From Marinifilum fragile JCM 15579 (lineage in GTDB: Bacteria; Bacteroidota; Bacteroidia; Bacteroidales; Marinifilaceae), in assembly GCF_001310955.1 (NCBI RefSeq), contig NZ_BAZX01000017.1:1-64000 (forward strand): DNA of 64,000 bases. Reading direction: 5' to 3'. The notes under the pieces were generated by a model that made no database searches, had not been told where the DNA came from, and was given only the letters and a program-made list of their open reading frames with translations. A program made the position numbers and the translations under genes. Below are positions 27,300 through 37,283 of this stretch, piece by piece (position 1 is the first letter of the stretch; each line of letters begins with the position of its first letter).

Positions 27300-29612
27300 A
27301 TGTTTATAAATTGGGAAAAATTAACTTATTTTAAACGCTGTAAGCACCATATACACACTAAAAAAGAGCATTTGATAAGATTTTTACGCCATATAACATT
27401 CTTCTTACTATTCATTTTTGTTTTTGGCTTAACTGAAGGTTGGGGACAAGCTACTGAACAGCATGTTTGTGTAGGACAAACTGTGGACTATCATATGTAT
27501 GGTTTTGATGGATCTACAGTAGAATGGAAAGTAAATACTTCTCCAGCTACTACCCCTTTAGTTACTGTGGTGCATACAATTGATGCAGCGGATGTTACTA
27601 ATCATCCTGTTCATCCTGATAGTGATAAATCAAATTATTTTAAAGATAGCTTTTCTCAAACATGGATAAGTGAAGGTACTTTTACGGTTGAGATCGTAGA
27701 ATCAAATTCTAGTTGTTCTTCGAATGTGATAAAATTAACAGTGTATGTTCAAGCTTCACCATCAGGCACATTAACTAGCAGTGATTCTGATAATTCGATT
27801 TGTACAGGTGATAACGTGATATTTACCGCTACTGGTGGGGCAAATTATAATTTTAAGGTTGATGGAATCAGTGTTCAAAATGGAACAGGTTCTACTTATT
27901 CCACCACAGGTTTAACAAACGGTCAGGAGGTAACTGTTGATGTTACCAATGGTAATGGTTGTATATCTACCTATGCAGGCATAACCACTACCGTTCTTAC
28001 TTCTCCATTAGATGCTGGTAATATTACAGGAGATGCAATTGTTCAATCAGGTCAAACTGGGGTTATTTACAGAATACCTGCGATAACAAATGCCACAAAT
28101 TATGAATGGGAATATTCAGGAATAGGTGCAAATATCACAAACAATGGGGATGAAATTTCTGTAAACTTTGATTCTAACGCAACTTCGGGAGAATTAAAAG
28201 TTAGAGGGACAAATGCTTGTGGTATTGGTGGATATTCAGAATTGTTTTCAATTTATGTTGTATCTCCTTGTGAAACAACAATTGAGAATTGGACCTTTAA
28301 TGAACCTGTATTAACTCAGGATTGGAAAGTTTATTCAACGGTAAATGGTTGGAATAGTACTCCTTACGGAATTGAGATTTGGAGATCGGGCTTTTCAGGT
28401 GTTACTACACCAGATGGAGGCCAGTTTTGTGAATTGAATTCAAATGGGGCCAATACCATGTATCAGGATATTGATGTTAACGCTGGTGCTGAAATGGTGT
28501 GGGCTGTTACGTATAGGTATAGAAACAATAGCTCTGAAACAATACGTTTAAGAATTGGTCCTGTAGGAAGTCTTTCTGATGTAGCAACAATTTCTAATGA
28601 CAATGGAGATGCTTGGGTGGTTCATTCAGGATCTTATACAGTTCCAAGCTCATTGCCAGGGGGTAAAGTGCGTTTCCAAATTGAAACAGTTAGTCCATCA
28701 TCTAGTTCAGGGAACTTAATAGATGGTATACAATTTTATTCTGTTAATTCGGATGTAGAACCTCCGCAATTTATCAAAGCTACTCTTCCTACAAATACAA
28801 TTGATTTGGGAGGTGCTTGTGAATTTATTTTGCCAGATTATACAGTAGGCGTTGATGCAATTGATAATTGTGATGCAGATCTTGTGATTACTCAAAATCC
28901 TGCTGCAGGCGAAAAAGTATTTGGAGGCGAAAAAGTGATACTTACAGCAACAGATGAGGCTGGTAATGAATCTACGTACGAGATGGATGTATTAGGCGAT
29001 AATGTAGCTCCTACTGCAATCTGTAAAGATATTACGGTACAATTAGATGCTTCTGGTAATGTTACCATTAATGCCACTGATGTAAATAATGGCAGTACAG
29101 ATAATTGTTCTGCACAGGAAGCATTGGTATTGACGATTGACAAGAGTACGTTTGATTGCACAAATATGGGAGCTAATGTTGTTACGCTAACTGTGGAAGA
29201 TCAAGCTGGGAATCAATCAACTTGTACTGCCACTGTAACAGTTGAGGATAAGGAAGCTCCAGTACTCTTATTATTGTCAGATTTAAGTATAGAAGATTGT
29301 GCAGAGAATGAAATTTCACAAGTAAAAACCTTCTCTGGTATTTCTTTGCCTATTGGAAAATATAGTGATAATTGTTCAACGACGTTTACAATTGAATATC
29401 GAATTCAATTAGAGGGAGGAGCTTATGTGAATGATTTTGGAAGTACTGCTACAGGAGCTGTTTCTGCTGCTGATCCTTCTGGATTTGAATTCCCTGAAGG
29501 TGTATCAACCATATTATATAGAGTTATTGATGAAAGTGGTAATGTATCCAATATAGAATCTTATACAATTACAATAAAGCATAAACCAAACCCTAGTGGA
29601 ATAACTTATTAG
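27300..29612 (+). CDS. Large secreted multi-domain surface protein, first gene of the tandem operon
   Basis: A 770-aa exported protein. A signal segment (about 28-50, HITFFLLFIFVFGLTEGWGQ) follows an unusually long charged N-terminus. An Ig-like domain (about 52-155) resembles those of the small paralogs downstream: EWKV, a G-x-F-x-V strand, then Cys. A second Ig-like part follows (160-320), then a jelly-roll-like domain (about 330-490, WTFNEPVLTQDWKVYSTVNG) and HYR-like repeats (about 495-665, TAICKDITVQLDASGNVTIN). It ends KPNPSGITY. It lacks a type A or B sorting domain. It could be the tip adhesin of a fibre, which is inference. Confidence 0.75.
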   Translation: MFINWEKLTYFKRCKHHIHTKKEHLIRFLRHITFFLLFIFVFGLTEGWGQATEQHVCVGQTVDYHMYGFDGSTVEWKVNTSPATTPLVTVVHTIDAADVTNHPVHPDSDKSNYFKDSFSQTWISEGTFTVEIVESNSSCSSNVIKLTVYVQASPSGTLTSSDSDNSICTGDNVIFTATGGANYNFKVDGISVQNGTGSTYSTTGLTNGQEVTVDVTNGNGCISTYAGITTTVLTSPLDAGNITGDAIVQSGQTGVIYRIPAITNATNYEWEYSGIGANITNNGDEISVNFDSNATSGELKVRGTNACGIGGYSELFSIYVVSPCETTIENWTFNEPVLTQDWKVYSTVNGWNSTPYGIEIWRSGFSGVTTPDGGQFCELNSNGANTMYQDIDVNAGAEMVWAVTYRYRNNSSETIRLRIGPVGSLSDVATISNDNGDAWVVHSGSYTVPSSLPGGKVRFQIETVSPSSSSGNLIDGIQFYSVNSDVEPPQFIKATLPTNTIDLGGACEFILPDYTVGVDAIDNCDADLVITQNPAAGEKVFGGEKVILTATDEAGNESTYEMDVLGDNVAPTAICKDITVQLDASGNVTINATDVNNGSTDNCSAQEALVLTIDKSTFDCTNMGANVVTLTVEDQAGNQSTCTATVTVEDKEAPVLLLLSDLSIEDCAENEISQVKTFSGISLPIGKYSDNCSTTFTIEYRIQLEGGAYVNDFGSTATGAVSAADPSGFEFPEGVSTILYRVIDESGNVSNIESYTITIKHKPNPSGITY

Positions 29613-29640
29613 AGAATAATAAAAAACAAATATAATCGAC

Positions 29641-30486
29641 ATGAAAAAACTATTACATCTTTTTTCGGCAACAGCAATTTTAGCATTATTAACTGTAAAT
29701 GCCCTTGCTCAGAGTGGAACACCAGGAACTCTTGGGGATGGAGATGACCCTTATTTGGGAACCACGCATAACTATAAAGTAACAGATGATGGAGGAACTA
29801 TTGTTTGGGCTGTATTTGAATCTGACGGTACCACTGATGCTTCATCTAAAGTATCATTAGGGACTAATGGAAATGATAATATGGATATTACATGGAGTAC
29901 TGCAGGTGACTATGTAATTCAGTATACCGAGACATTGAATGGGTGCTCTACAAGAAGAACAATGCCAGTAACAGTTCATACAAATTCATTCTATTTGGAT
30001 TTAGCTGCTGATGGTGAAGAATGTAATAGCGAGGAAAGTAATGTTTTAGATTGGGATGTTTATAAGAACAAATCAGACGTTCAAACAGAACTAACTTTCA
30101 CTGTTAATATGACAAAAGAGAGTGGGTTTAGTATTGATAATTATCAATTTACTTGTGATTTTGTTATGCCAACAGGAGTTACTATTGCAAATGCCGCCGA
30201 TGTAACAGTAACTGGAGGAACTAAAACTGCAGGAACAGGTAATGGAAACTTTAATGTTACTGCAAATGCAACAGATGCTGCAACATCAGGTACAGTTACA
30301 ATCAAAGTTTTAGTTTCAGGTAAAGTAACTAATGGTGGACCTGTAACATTAAATGTAACTAATGGTAGAGCTATTAAAGGCGCTATTACTACTCCAGATA
30401 ACACAGATATGCCAGCAGTAACATCAGATAGAACTCAGGTTGTTACGCTTAAACCTCTTGCAGGATCGTCAAACATTTCGTTCTAA
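29641..30486 (+). CDS. Secreted Ig-like subunit, tandem paralog 1
   Basis: A 281-aa protein not known to me by name. Signal peptide 1-23 (ends NALAQ). The Ig-like domain (about 30-120) has THNYKV, IVWAVFESDG, ITWSTAGDYVIQYTE and a late Cys in NGCSTRR. The second domain (about 122-270) has an early Cys (GEECNSEE) and long Thr/Val-rich strands. It ends LKPLAGSSNISF. It is one of six consecutive genes with the same plan, spaced 10-78 bp apart. Probably a structural subunit outside the cell; no enzyme motif seen. Confidence 0.72.
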   Translation: MKKLLHLFSATAILALLTVNALAQSGTPGTLGDGDDPYLGTTHNYKVTDDGGTIVWAVFESDGTTDASSKVSLGTNGNDNMDITWSTAGDYVIQYTETLNGCSTRRTMPVTVHTNSFYLDLAADGEECNSEESNVLDWDVYKNKSDVQTELTFTVNMTKESGFSIDNYQFTCDFVMPTGVTIANAADVTVTGGTKTAGTGNGNFNVTANATDAATSGTVTIKVLVSGKVTNGGPVTLNVTNGRAIKGAITTPDNTDMPAVTSDRTQVVTLKPLAGSSNISF

Positions 30487-30505
30487 ATAATAAAAAACTA
30501 TTGAT

Positions 30506-31327
30506 ATGAAAACGATAAAAATATTAATTGCACTTTGCTTTTTGTTCATAGGAGGGCAGTTGTTTGCGCAGAACACAGGATTACTTCCTTACGAAAATTC
30601 AACCCATACCTATAGTGTAACCAAAGGTACTATTGGTACAAGTACACTAGCTTGGACCATTGATGTGGGGAGTGATGGTACGGAATGGCACGTTGTTTCT
30701 GGTGCTGGTACAGAAGATATAACGATTCAGTGGTTAAAAGCTGGAGATTACAAACTTCGATTGACAGAAACACGAACAGATTATGCTGGAGGTTGTCCGA
30801 CCGTAAGAGAGGTTTCAATTAAAGTTGTGGCTAATGCATTTGATGTTTTTGCAGAGCTGAATACACCTGCTGATGCAACGGCTTGTGCTACGATTAATCC
30901 TTCCATAGTTGTGGATGCAGGAACATTGGGGGATAATTCTGATGATGTTTTTGGAACAACTACAAGAGTATTTAAAGTTCGATCAGAAGGTTTGCCAGCA
31001 GATGTAAAATGGGAATTTAACTATGCAATATCTCATGTGCTAGATGCGGATATTGGTGATTACGTGGTTACTGTGGATCCAGCTAATGTTGAGGATGCAA
31101 CAGCAAACCCATTGGTAGTTAATGCAGGCGAAACAGAAGTATTAATAACAGTATCTTATACAACAAATGATAACCGACAAGATAAAGATTTCAATCTTGA
31201 GTTAGTTCTTTCTGCCGTTAAAGATGCAACAGGAACTCCAGAGAAAGATTCTGCAGCACCTACAAATAATACAATTGCATACAGCATCAAAGCTGTACCT
31301 GCAACAACAGGTATTACTACCGACTAA
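30506..31327 (+). CDS. Secreted Ig-like subunit, tandem paralog 2
   Basis: A 273-aa paralog. Signal peptide 1-21 (GGQLFAQ). The Ig-like domain has THTYSV, LAWTIDVGSDG, ITIQWLKAGDYKLRLTE and the late Cys in GGCPTVRE. The second domain begins near residue 115 (NAFDVFAEL) with an early Cys (TACATINP) and a Calx-beta-like strand run (VNAGETEVLITVSY). The tail is KAVPATTGITTD, which ends in Asp instead of an aromatic. It starts 19 bp after paralog 1. Confidence 0.72.
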   Translation: MKTIKILIALCFLFIGGQLFAQNTGLLPYENSTHTYSVTKGTIGTSTLAWTIDVGSDGTEWHVVSGAGTEDITIQWLKAGDYKLRLTETRTDYAGGCPTVREVSIKVVANAFDVFAELNTPADATACATINPSIVVDAGTLGDNSDDVFGTTTRVFKVRSEGLPADVKWEFNYAISHVLDADIGDYVVTVDPANVEDATANPLVVNAGETEVLITVSYTTNDNRQDKDFNLELVLSAVKDATGTPEKDSAAPTNNTIAYSIKAVPATTGITTD

Positions 31328-31356
31328 TTTTGAAACTCTAAAAAACTTAATATATC

Positions 31357-32208
31357 ATGAAAAGATTATTAAAAATAACGATGGTTCTGGCAATTTCTTT
31401 AATTGCTTATGGAGCGCAAGCGCAGGCAGATGCAACACATGCTGTTGGTTCTGTGCATAAATTTAAAGTAAATGGAGGTGCATCGCATTTAGCTGATCAT
31501 GTAGGAAATACTTATACATGGGCAGTATACCAATCTGACGGTTCTACACTGGCAAAAGCAACAGACTTCACTTTTGTTACAACAGGAACAGGTGTAAATG
31601 TTAATATGGTTGACATTCAGTGGTTGAATTCAGGAACTTTCTATGTTGAAGTTACTGAAGCCAATGCTACGGGTGCATGTACAACTTTAAGAAGATTAGA
31701 GATATTAGTTTCAGCAGGAGCGATTGACCTTCTTGTATTGGCAACTAATGATGGTGGAACTGAAATTACAGGTGGAGACCTAACTAGTTGTAACGACAGT
31801 AGTGGAGCAATCATTGATAATACAACAAATGATTTCGGAACATCAAAAAGATACTTTACTGTTTCGATGAGTACTGATGGACAAGCGTGGACTTCTGGAG
31901 CATGGGGATTTGATTATTCTACTTTAGCAGGAGCAACTGTAACTACTACTACTTCAGGTGTAACTGTTGGTGCTACAACAATCAATATTCCTACAGGTGA
32001 ATCCTCAGTAACGTTTATGGTAGAATTTGATAACACTCCTGGGCCATCTCCAGCGAATGATATTACCCTAGGCTTTGTAGCTTCAAATGCATTTATCACT
32101 ACAGGAGCAGGTAATACTAGCGAATTGGCAGCTAATGAGTTGAATAATACGCCAGCTGAGTTTGTGATTACTGCATCACCTGAAACTAGCAAAATTACAA
32201 TCGACTAA
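31357..32208 (+). CDS. Secreted Ig-like subunit, tandem paralog 3
   Basis: A 283-aa paralog. Signal peptide 1-23 (AYGAQAQA). The Ig-like domain has VHKFKV, YTWAVYQSDGS, VDIQWLNSGTFYVEVTE and the late Cys in GACTTLRR. The second domain has an early Cys (DLTSCNDSSG) and a strand run IPTGESSVTFMVEFD. The tail is TASPETSKITID. It is closest to paralog 2 by eye: both end in Asp and both have the -GE(T/S)-V-T strand. A GC-rich hairpin follows before paralog 4. Confidence 0.72.
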   Translation: MKRLLKITMVLAISLIAYGAQAQADATHAVGSVHKFKVNGGASHLADHVGNTYTWAVYQSDGSTLAKATDFTFVTTGTGVNVNMVDIQWLNSGTFYVEVTEANATGACTTLRRLEILVSAGAIDLLVLATNDGGTEITGGDLTSCNDSSGAIIDNTTNDFGTSKRYFTVSMSTDGQAWTSGAWGFDYSTLAGATVTTTTSGVTVGATTINIPTGESSVTFMVEFDNTPGPSPANDITLGFVASNAFITTGAGNTSELAANELNNTPAEFVITASPETSKITID

Positions 32209-32240
32209 CTTGTAAAATTTGTTGACTTACATATAAAAGT

Positions 32241-32264
32241 CCTTCCCGGGAAAATCCGGGAAGG
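32241..32264 (+). promoter_or_regulatory. GC-rich intra-operon hairpin between subunits 3 and 4
   Basis: CCTTCCCGG and CCGGGAAGG form a perfect 9-bp stem around GAAAAT. It is followed by CATTTACTAAAAAAAAG, not by U's, so it is not a normal terminator. It may protect the 3' end of the upstream message or partly stop transcription, setting different levels for subunits 1-3 and 4-7. Confidence 0.55.
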
Positions 32265-32286
32265 CATTTACTAAAAAAAAGAAATT

Positions 32287-33036
32287 TTGCACATAGGGAA
32301 ATTACATAGAATTCTGATGACACTGTTCGTAACAGTGATGGTATTGGCTTCAGCTAAGGCTCAGGATCCTTATGTGGCATTGCCTGGTGCAACACACCAA
32401 TTCTCGGTTGCCGAAAATATCGGAAATACCTACGAATGGAAAGTTTATACCGTAAGCAATTGGACTGATCAGAAAGATGCCCTTTTGGCAGATAACGATG
32501 GTTTGAATGGTGACGATGACTTTTTGTTTGTTGGGGGAGAGTATCAAAAACCTCAAATTAATATCACCTTCATTAACGAAGGGAAATATTATGTGATCGC
32601 TGAAGAGTTTAACTCAGGAATAACTTGTTCTTCGAGAAGAGTATTTGCTTTGGAAGTTTTAGGAACTGAAGCAACCATAGAATTTAAAGAATTGGCATCA
32701 GATGACTGTGCTGATGCAGACAATAGTTTTGCTACAGAATTGATAGCAATGTTTGATTCGGGAACCGTATTGGCCGAATCGCAATATCCAGTTACGGTGA
32801 ACTATCGTTTAGATGGTGATGCTGCAGACCGAACTGCGACAATTAATTATGCAGACAAAATGTTTAATGTGTTAGGCATTATTGAAGATGAAAATAATGA
32901 GACAATCAATAATATAACCATTATTTCGGCGACGAATAAATATGGTGGTACACTAAATATTGTAGCTGGTAAAGGAGTTCATTCGAGAACAATATTTGCT
33001 TTGCCGGAGAAACCTATAATTACTGTAGAAAACTAA
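32287..33036 (+). CDS. Secreted Ig-like subunit, tandem paralog 4
   Basis: A 249-aa paralog, apparently started by TTG (MHIGKLHRILMTLF), with a signal peptide to about residue 25 (ASAKAQ). An inner ATG (MTLFVTVM) is possible but would shorten the basic N-region. The Ig-like domain has THQFSV, YEWKVYTVSN, INITFINEGKYYVIAEE and the late Cys in TCSSRR. The second domain has the early Cys in SDDCADADN. The tail is FALPEKPIITVEN. It has the longest spacing to its upstream neighbour (78 bp, with the hairpin). Confidence 0.7.
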   Translation: MHIGKLHRILMTLFVTVMVLASAKAQDPYVALPGATHQFSVAENIGNTYEWKVYTVSNWTDQKDALLADNDGLNGDDDFLFVGGEYQKPQINITFINEGKYYVIAEEFNSGITCSSRRVFALEVLGTEATIEFKELASDDCADADNSFATELIAMFDSGTVLAESQYPVTVNYRLDGDAADRTATINYADKMFNVLGIIEDENNETINNITIISATNKYGGTLNIVAGKGVHSRTIFALPEKPIITVEN

Positions 33037-33048
33037 AAAAAACTAAAT

Positions 33049-33774
33049 ATGAAAAAGTTACAAAAACTCTTATTCCTTGCTGTTTTTAGCATAGGTATTA
33101 TGGGAACAGTAAATGCCCAAATCACACCTGATAAAGTTCAAAATGGTGTTGTTGCTGGGGGTAATTTTACCTATACAGTTCCTGAAGTTGCAGATCATTC
33201 GTGGACTTGGGAAGTTCTTGATAATACTGGTGCTGCTGTTGATCCAGGAAATTATAGCCTAGTTGATGTTAGTCCTGCAGTAGGATATAAGAAAAATATA
33301 ACATGGAATGCCAATGGTACTTTTTATGTAAGAGTGACAGCTCAGAATAAAACTACATCGTGTACCAATGATTATGTGATTCAGGTTAATGTAGCATCAA
33401 ATGATTATACAGTAGCATTTAATGCAGGTACTGAAGATGTATATTGTGCGGATGATGCGAATATTGCTTCAGGAATGGAAGTTACTCTTGATATTAAGTT
33501 AGCTAGTAATCCTGCTGCTGCTGAATATTATGACATGACAGTTCATTATCAAGTTGATGGAGCAGATCATACAGCAACTATTGGAACTGATAATAAATTT
33601 ACAATTCCAACAATGGATGTTGTTGATCCTGTGAATCCTGCCTTTACTTCTGTAATTGTTAAGATTGTAAAGGTAGTAGATGCAAATGGAGTTGAATTTA
33701 CACCAACTGCAGGTAATGAATCTCTAACGATCACAATCCATGCAATTCCAGCTAAACCAACAATTACCTTCTAA
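33049..33774 (+). CDS. Secreted Ig-like subunit, tandem paralog 5
   Basis: A 241-aa paralog. Signal peptide 1-23 (GTVNAQ). The Ig-like domain has NFTYTV, WTWEVLDNTG, KNITWNANGTFYVRVTA and the late Cys in TSCTNDY. The second domain has the early Cys in DVYCADDAN, and like paralog 4 contains a YQVDGADHTATI strand pair (YRLDGDAADRTATI there). So 4 and 5 are sister copies. The tail is IPAKPTITF. It starts 12 bp after paralog 4 and stops 12 bp before paralog 6. Confidence 0.72.
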   Translation: MKKLQKLLFLAVFSIGIMGTVNAQITPDKVQNGVVAGGNFTYTVPEVADHSWTWEVLDNTGAAVDPGNYSLVDVSPAVGYKKNITWNANGTFYVRVTAQNKTTSCTNDYVIQVNVASNDYTVAFNAGTEDVYCADDANIASGMEVTLDIKLASNPAAAEYYDMTVHYQVDGADHTATIGTDNKFTIPTMDVVDPVNPAFTSVIVKIVKVVDANGVEFTPTAGNESLTITIHAIPAKPTITF

Positions 33775-33786
33775 TAATATCTTAAT

Positions 33787-34488
33787 ATGAAGAGAATATA
33801 TTTAATAATCGCTTTAACTTTTGGACTTGTGCACTTTGCTAGTGCACAGGCTGACCAACAAGTTACCTTGGGAACTACGCATAACTACAATGTTACAGCA
33901 GTAGCAGGGTATACTTATACTTGGACTGTTGATGCAGCAGGTACCAATACAGATGTAAGCGCAGTTACAGGAAACACAATTTCGGTGGACTGGAATCAGG
34001 CTGTTGGGGTGTACAACATTACTGTTTATGCCACGGATGCAACTAACTGTATCTCTGAAACTGAAACCATTAAGGTTGAAGTGTTAGGACAATCTTCTGT
34101 ATTATTTGCAGCAGCTGATGATGCTCAAACTTGTTCTGATTTAGATGGAAATATTTTTGGAGGTGGAGCAAGTGGAGGTAGTAGTTCTTTCCAAGTTAAA
34201 TTTACAGGAGGTTTAGCTCCTTATGATTTGGTATATAGGGTTCTGGATGCCACCGATACACAGGTTGGAAGTGATGTTACAGTTAATGGTTTGAATGCTA
34301 CTGATCAAGTAGATGTGCCAAATCAGTTTATCAACGATGGTACTACTGATGCAGTTTACAAAGTTGTAATTGTTAGTGCTACTACTAAGGATGGTGCTGC
34401 AGTGGCTTTACCTGCTGATGATGCTGATAAAACAAGAACAATTACAGTATTGCCAAAACCAAGAATTACTGGTGGTATAAAATTCTAA
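33787..34488 (+). CDS. Secreted Ig-like subunit, tandem paralog 6
   Basis: A 233-aa paralog, the shortest. Signal peptide 1-20 (VHFASAQA). The Ig-like domain has THNYNV, YTWTVDAAG, ISVDWNQAVGVYNITVYA and the late Cys in NCISETE. The second domain has the early Cys in AQTCSDLDGN and a glycine/serine-rich loop (GGGASGGSSS). The tail is LPKPRITGGIKF. It lies 10 bp before the T9SS type B gene, whose first two domains it most resembles in length. Confidence 0.72.
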   Translation: MKRIYLIIALTFGLVHFASAQADQQVTLGTTHNYNVTAVAGYTYTWTVDAAGTNTDVSAVTGNTISVDWNQAVGVYNITVYATDATNCISETETIKVEVLGQSSVLFAAADDAQTCSDLDGNIFGGGASGGSSSFQVKFTGGLAPYDLVYRVLDATDTQVGSDVTVNGLNATDQVDVPNQFINDGTTDAVYKVVIVSATTKDGAAVALPADDADKTRTITVLPKPRITGGIKF

Positions 34489-34498
34489 TATAGAATAA

Positions 34499-37073
34499 AT
34501 GTTCAAAACCTTACTACATAAAACACTGCTTACCGCACTGCTGATCCTCATGGGAGGATTAGCGGCTGTGGCGCAGCAGTATGTAGTAAAGGGAACAAAG
34601 CTTAATTTTAAGGTTGATGAGAATGCTTCATACAAGTATCATTGGTCGGTAACCAATACTTCGAATGGATCAGTTGCTTATTTGGCATCAACACATTCGA
34701 ATCGGGAGACTATCAGTTTAACGATCCTGGTACGTATGAAGTAAAAGTTTATCCTGAAGATTTGGGAACTCATTGTTTCGGAGAAGCACTTACTATGCTT
34801 GTTGTGGTAGACGATGCAACTCCAACAGCAGTATTCGAAGATCTTGAGGTGCCATATGTTTGTGCTAAAAACAATGGTGGGGATACAAATGGCAAGCTTA
34901 GTGTAACGGTTAATTATACCGGACCTAAACCTTGGACATTTAAGTATTCTATTGATAGAGCTCCGGCTGAATTGCCAGAAGGGGCAAATGAAATTTATAC
35001 CAATTCATTTACTTTTGATTTGGAGATTCCGAATACAACGGGTAAAACGCACAGGGCAGAAATATTGCTTGTTGAAGCAAAAACTTTGAGTGGAATAGCG
35101 GTTGAGGAAGATTTGGCTAATCAAACACTGGAAGTTGATGTAATGGCCCTGCCAAATACTGCATTTGGTGATTACGAACCAGTAATTCAATCTGGAACCA
35201 TTCAGGCATATACTGCAACCATCGAGAAGAGTGAAAAATATGAGATTTTTGTTCCATCTGGAGCAACAGTACTCAACGAAAGTACAAGTCGTTTAAGTGA
35301 TAATTTCCATAGTCAATTGAAGTTTGATGTTCAGTGGGCCGTGAAACCAGGAGATTATCAGGTGAAATTGATTGAAAGAAGTGCTTTTGATTGTGCAGGA
35401 GATACAGTTTATGCGAATGTTACTGTGGTTGAATCCTTCTCGGTTAGTTTGGGAGCCGATTTAAGTTTTTGTGAGGGAGAAAGCAGAGTGCTAACACCAG
35501 AAATTGACTTCGATGGAACATACACATATTTATGGTCCGATGGATCTGTAAACAATACATTGGAGGTGAGTGAAACAGGTGTTTATTCTGTTACTGTTAC
35601 CGATGCCAAAACAGGCAAGCAATCATCGGCATTTGTTAATGTAACGGTTTGGAAAGCTCCAACAGTTGATTTGGGTGCAGATTATCAATTGGCCGATGCA
35701 GAGGTGTTAACGCTTGATGCAGGAAATGCAGGTGCAGATTATTTATGGTCTACAGGAGAAACGAGTCAAACCATTCAAGTAAACTCAAGTAACATCTATG
35801 GTGTAACCGTTACAAATGCTAATGGTTGTTCGGCTTCCGATGAGGTTGTGATTACAAGTGTGAATGATGTATTTGCAATTGAGTTAGGTAAAGATCAGGA
35901 TATCTGTGTAGGCGATGAGATTGTTTTAAATCCTAATCCATCGATTTCTCAGAACTACAACTATTTATGGTCAAATGGGGCAGTTACTTCAACATTAACA
36001 GTAAACGAATCTGGAGTTTACTCAGTAACCGTGCGCGATGATGTAGGAAATGAGCAAACAGATCAAGTTACGATTACTGTTCATGCATTACCAATTGTTG
36101 ATTTGGGCGATGATATTGTTTTATTTGATGATGAAAGTGCAACACTTGATGCTGGAGATGGTGGCATTGGAGGATCATATGAGTGGTTGCCAAATGGAGA
36201 AACAACACAAACCATTACTGTAACAGATGAAAATGTATATACTGTTCGGGTTACAAGTGCTCAAGGTTGTGTTGGAACAGATGAAATAAGCGTTACCAAG
36301 CGAGAAGGTAAATTTGCCGTTGATTTAGGTCCTGATATTGATAATGTTTGTTTGGGAGAGAAAATTTATTTGACACCTGAAATTAAAACCAATAATGCAG
36401 ACTTTGCTGCAACTTATCGCTGGACTCCTTCTGAATCAACTGATGAGGGAATATATGTTGAAAAGAGCAGTAAATATTGTGTTTATGTGACCGATCAGAA
36501 TGGAAATACAGAGGAAGATTGTATTGAGGTTAAGTTTAATCCAACTCCGGAAGTAGACTTGGGAGATGATATTGTATTGGCAAATGGTCAGGTGGTGAAT
36601 CTGGACGCTGGTGATGATTTTGTATCATACATGTGGTATGTTGATACAGATGTTGAAATTAAACCAAGTGAAATCAATCAAGTCATTCAAGTGAGCCAAG
36701 CAGGGGAATATCGTGTAGAGGTTACAAATAAGTTTGGTTGTATCGGTAGAGATACCATTAATGTATCAACCAATGGAAGTCAATTCAATGTTTATTTGCC
36801 AACAGCATTCTCTCCTAATGGCGACAGTAAAAATGACAAACTGGAGCTTGCAGGTGATGTAGAAGAGGTTGAGACTATGAGTTTGACTATTTATAACAGA
36901 TTAGGTCATAGAATATTCCAGTCGGTTCACATGCATCGCAGTAAAGGTGATGGATGGATGGTACCTATAAAGGACAAAATGTGGATATGGATGTTTATGT
37001 ATATTTCTTGAAAGTTTCCTTTAAGGATGGAAGCCAAATGCAAAAACAGGGCAATATTACCTTGTTGAGATAG
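34499..37073 (+). CDS. T9SS type B sorting domain protein with paralogous N-terminus, frameshifted twice
   Basis: After correcting two missing bases (an A at 34690-34691, a G at 36957) the gene encodes 858 aa. It has a signal peptide (to about 25) and the same Ig-like domain plus second domain as the six upstream paralogs (KLNFKV, YHWSV, GTYEVKVY, HCFGEAL, then YVCAKNNGG). About six Ig-like repeats follow (260-770) with VDLG-x-D, LDAG and Y-x-V-x-VT. The end is a gliding-motility-type C-terminal domain starting YLPTAFSPNGDSKNDKL, with WDGTYKGQ and FLKVSFKDGS after correction. Type B domains direct T9SS export and usually need a PorP/SprF partner, encoded next. Confidence 0.85.
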
Positions 37074-37212
37074 ATTTGACTAATCGATTTTTATTGGTGA
37101 TAGTTTCTCAAATTGATTAGTTATATTTAAAACGCCAAAATGGAGAGATATTTTGTAAAATTGGATGTTGCTATATCTGGATAATACGTAAATATTACCC
37201 ATTTTCATGTTT

Positions 37213-37244
37213 TTTGTTTTGAGGGTTTTATGCCAATATATTTG
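37213..37244 (+). promoter_or_regulatory. Promoter of the PorP/SprF gene
   Basis: TTTG at 37213-37216, 20 bp, then TATATTTG at 37237-37244. Both boxes fit, so the gene may be transcribed on its own as well as from the operon. Confidence 0.5.
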
Positions 37245-37283
37245 TGATTTTTAGGGGTAAATGGCAAACCCAAATGAGTGTTT

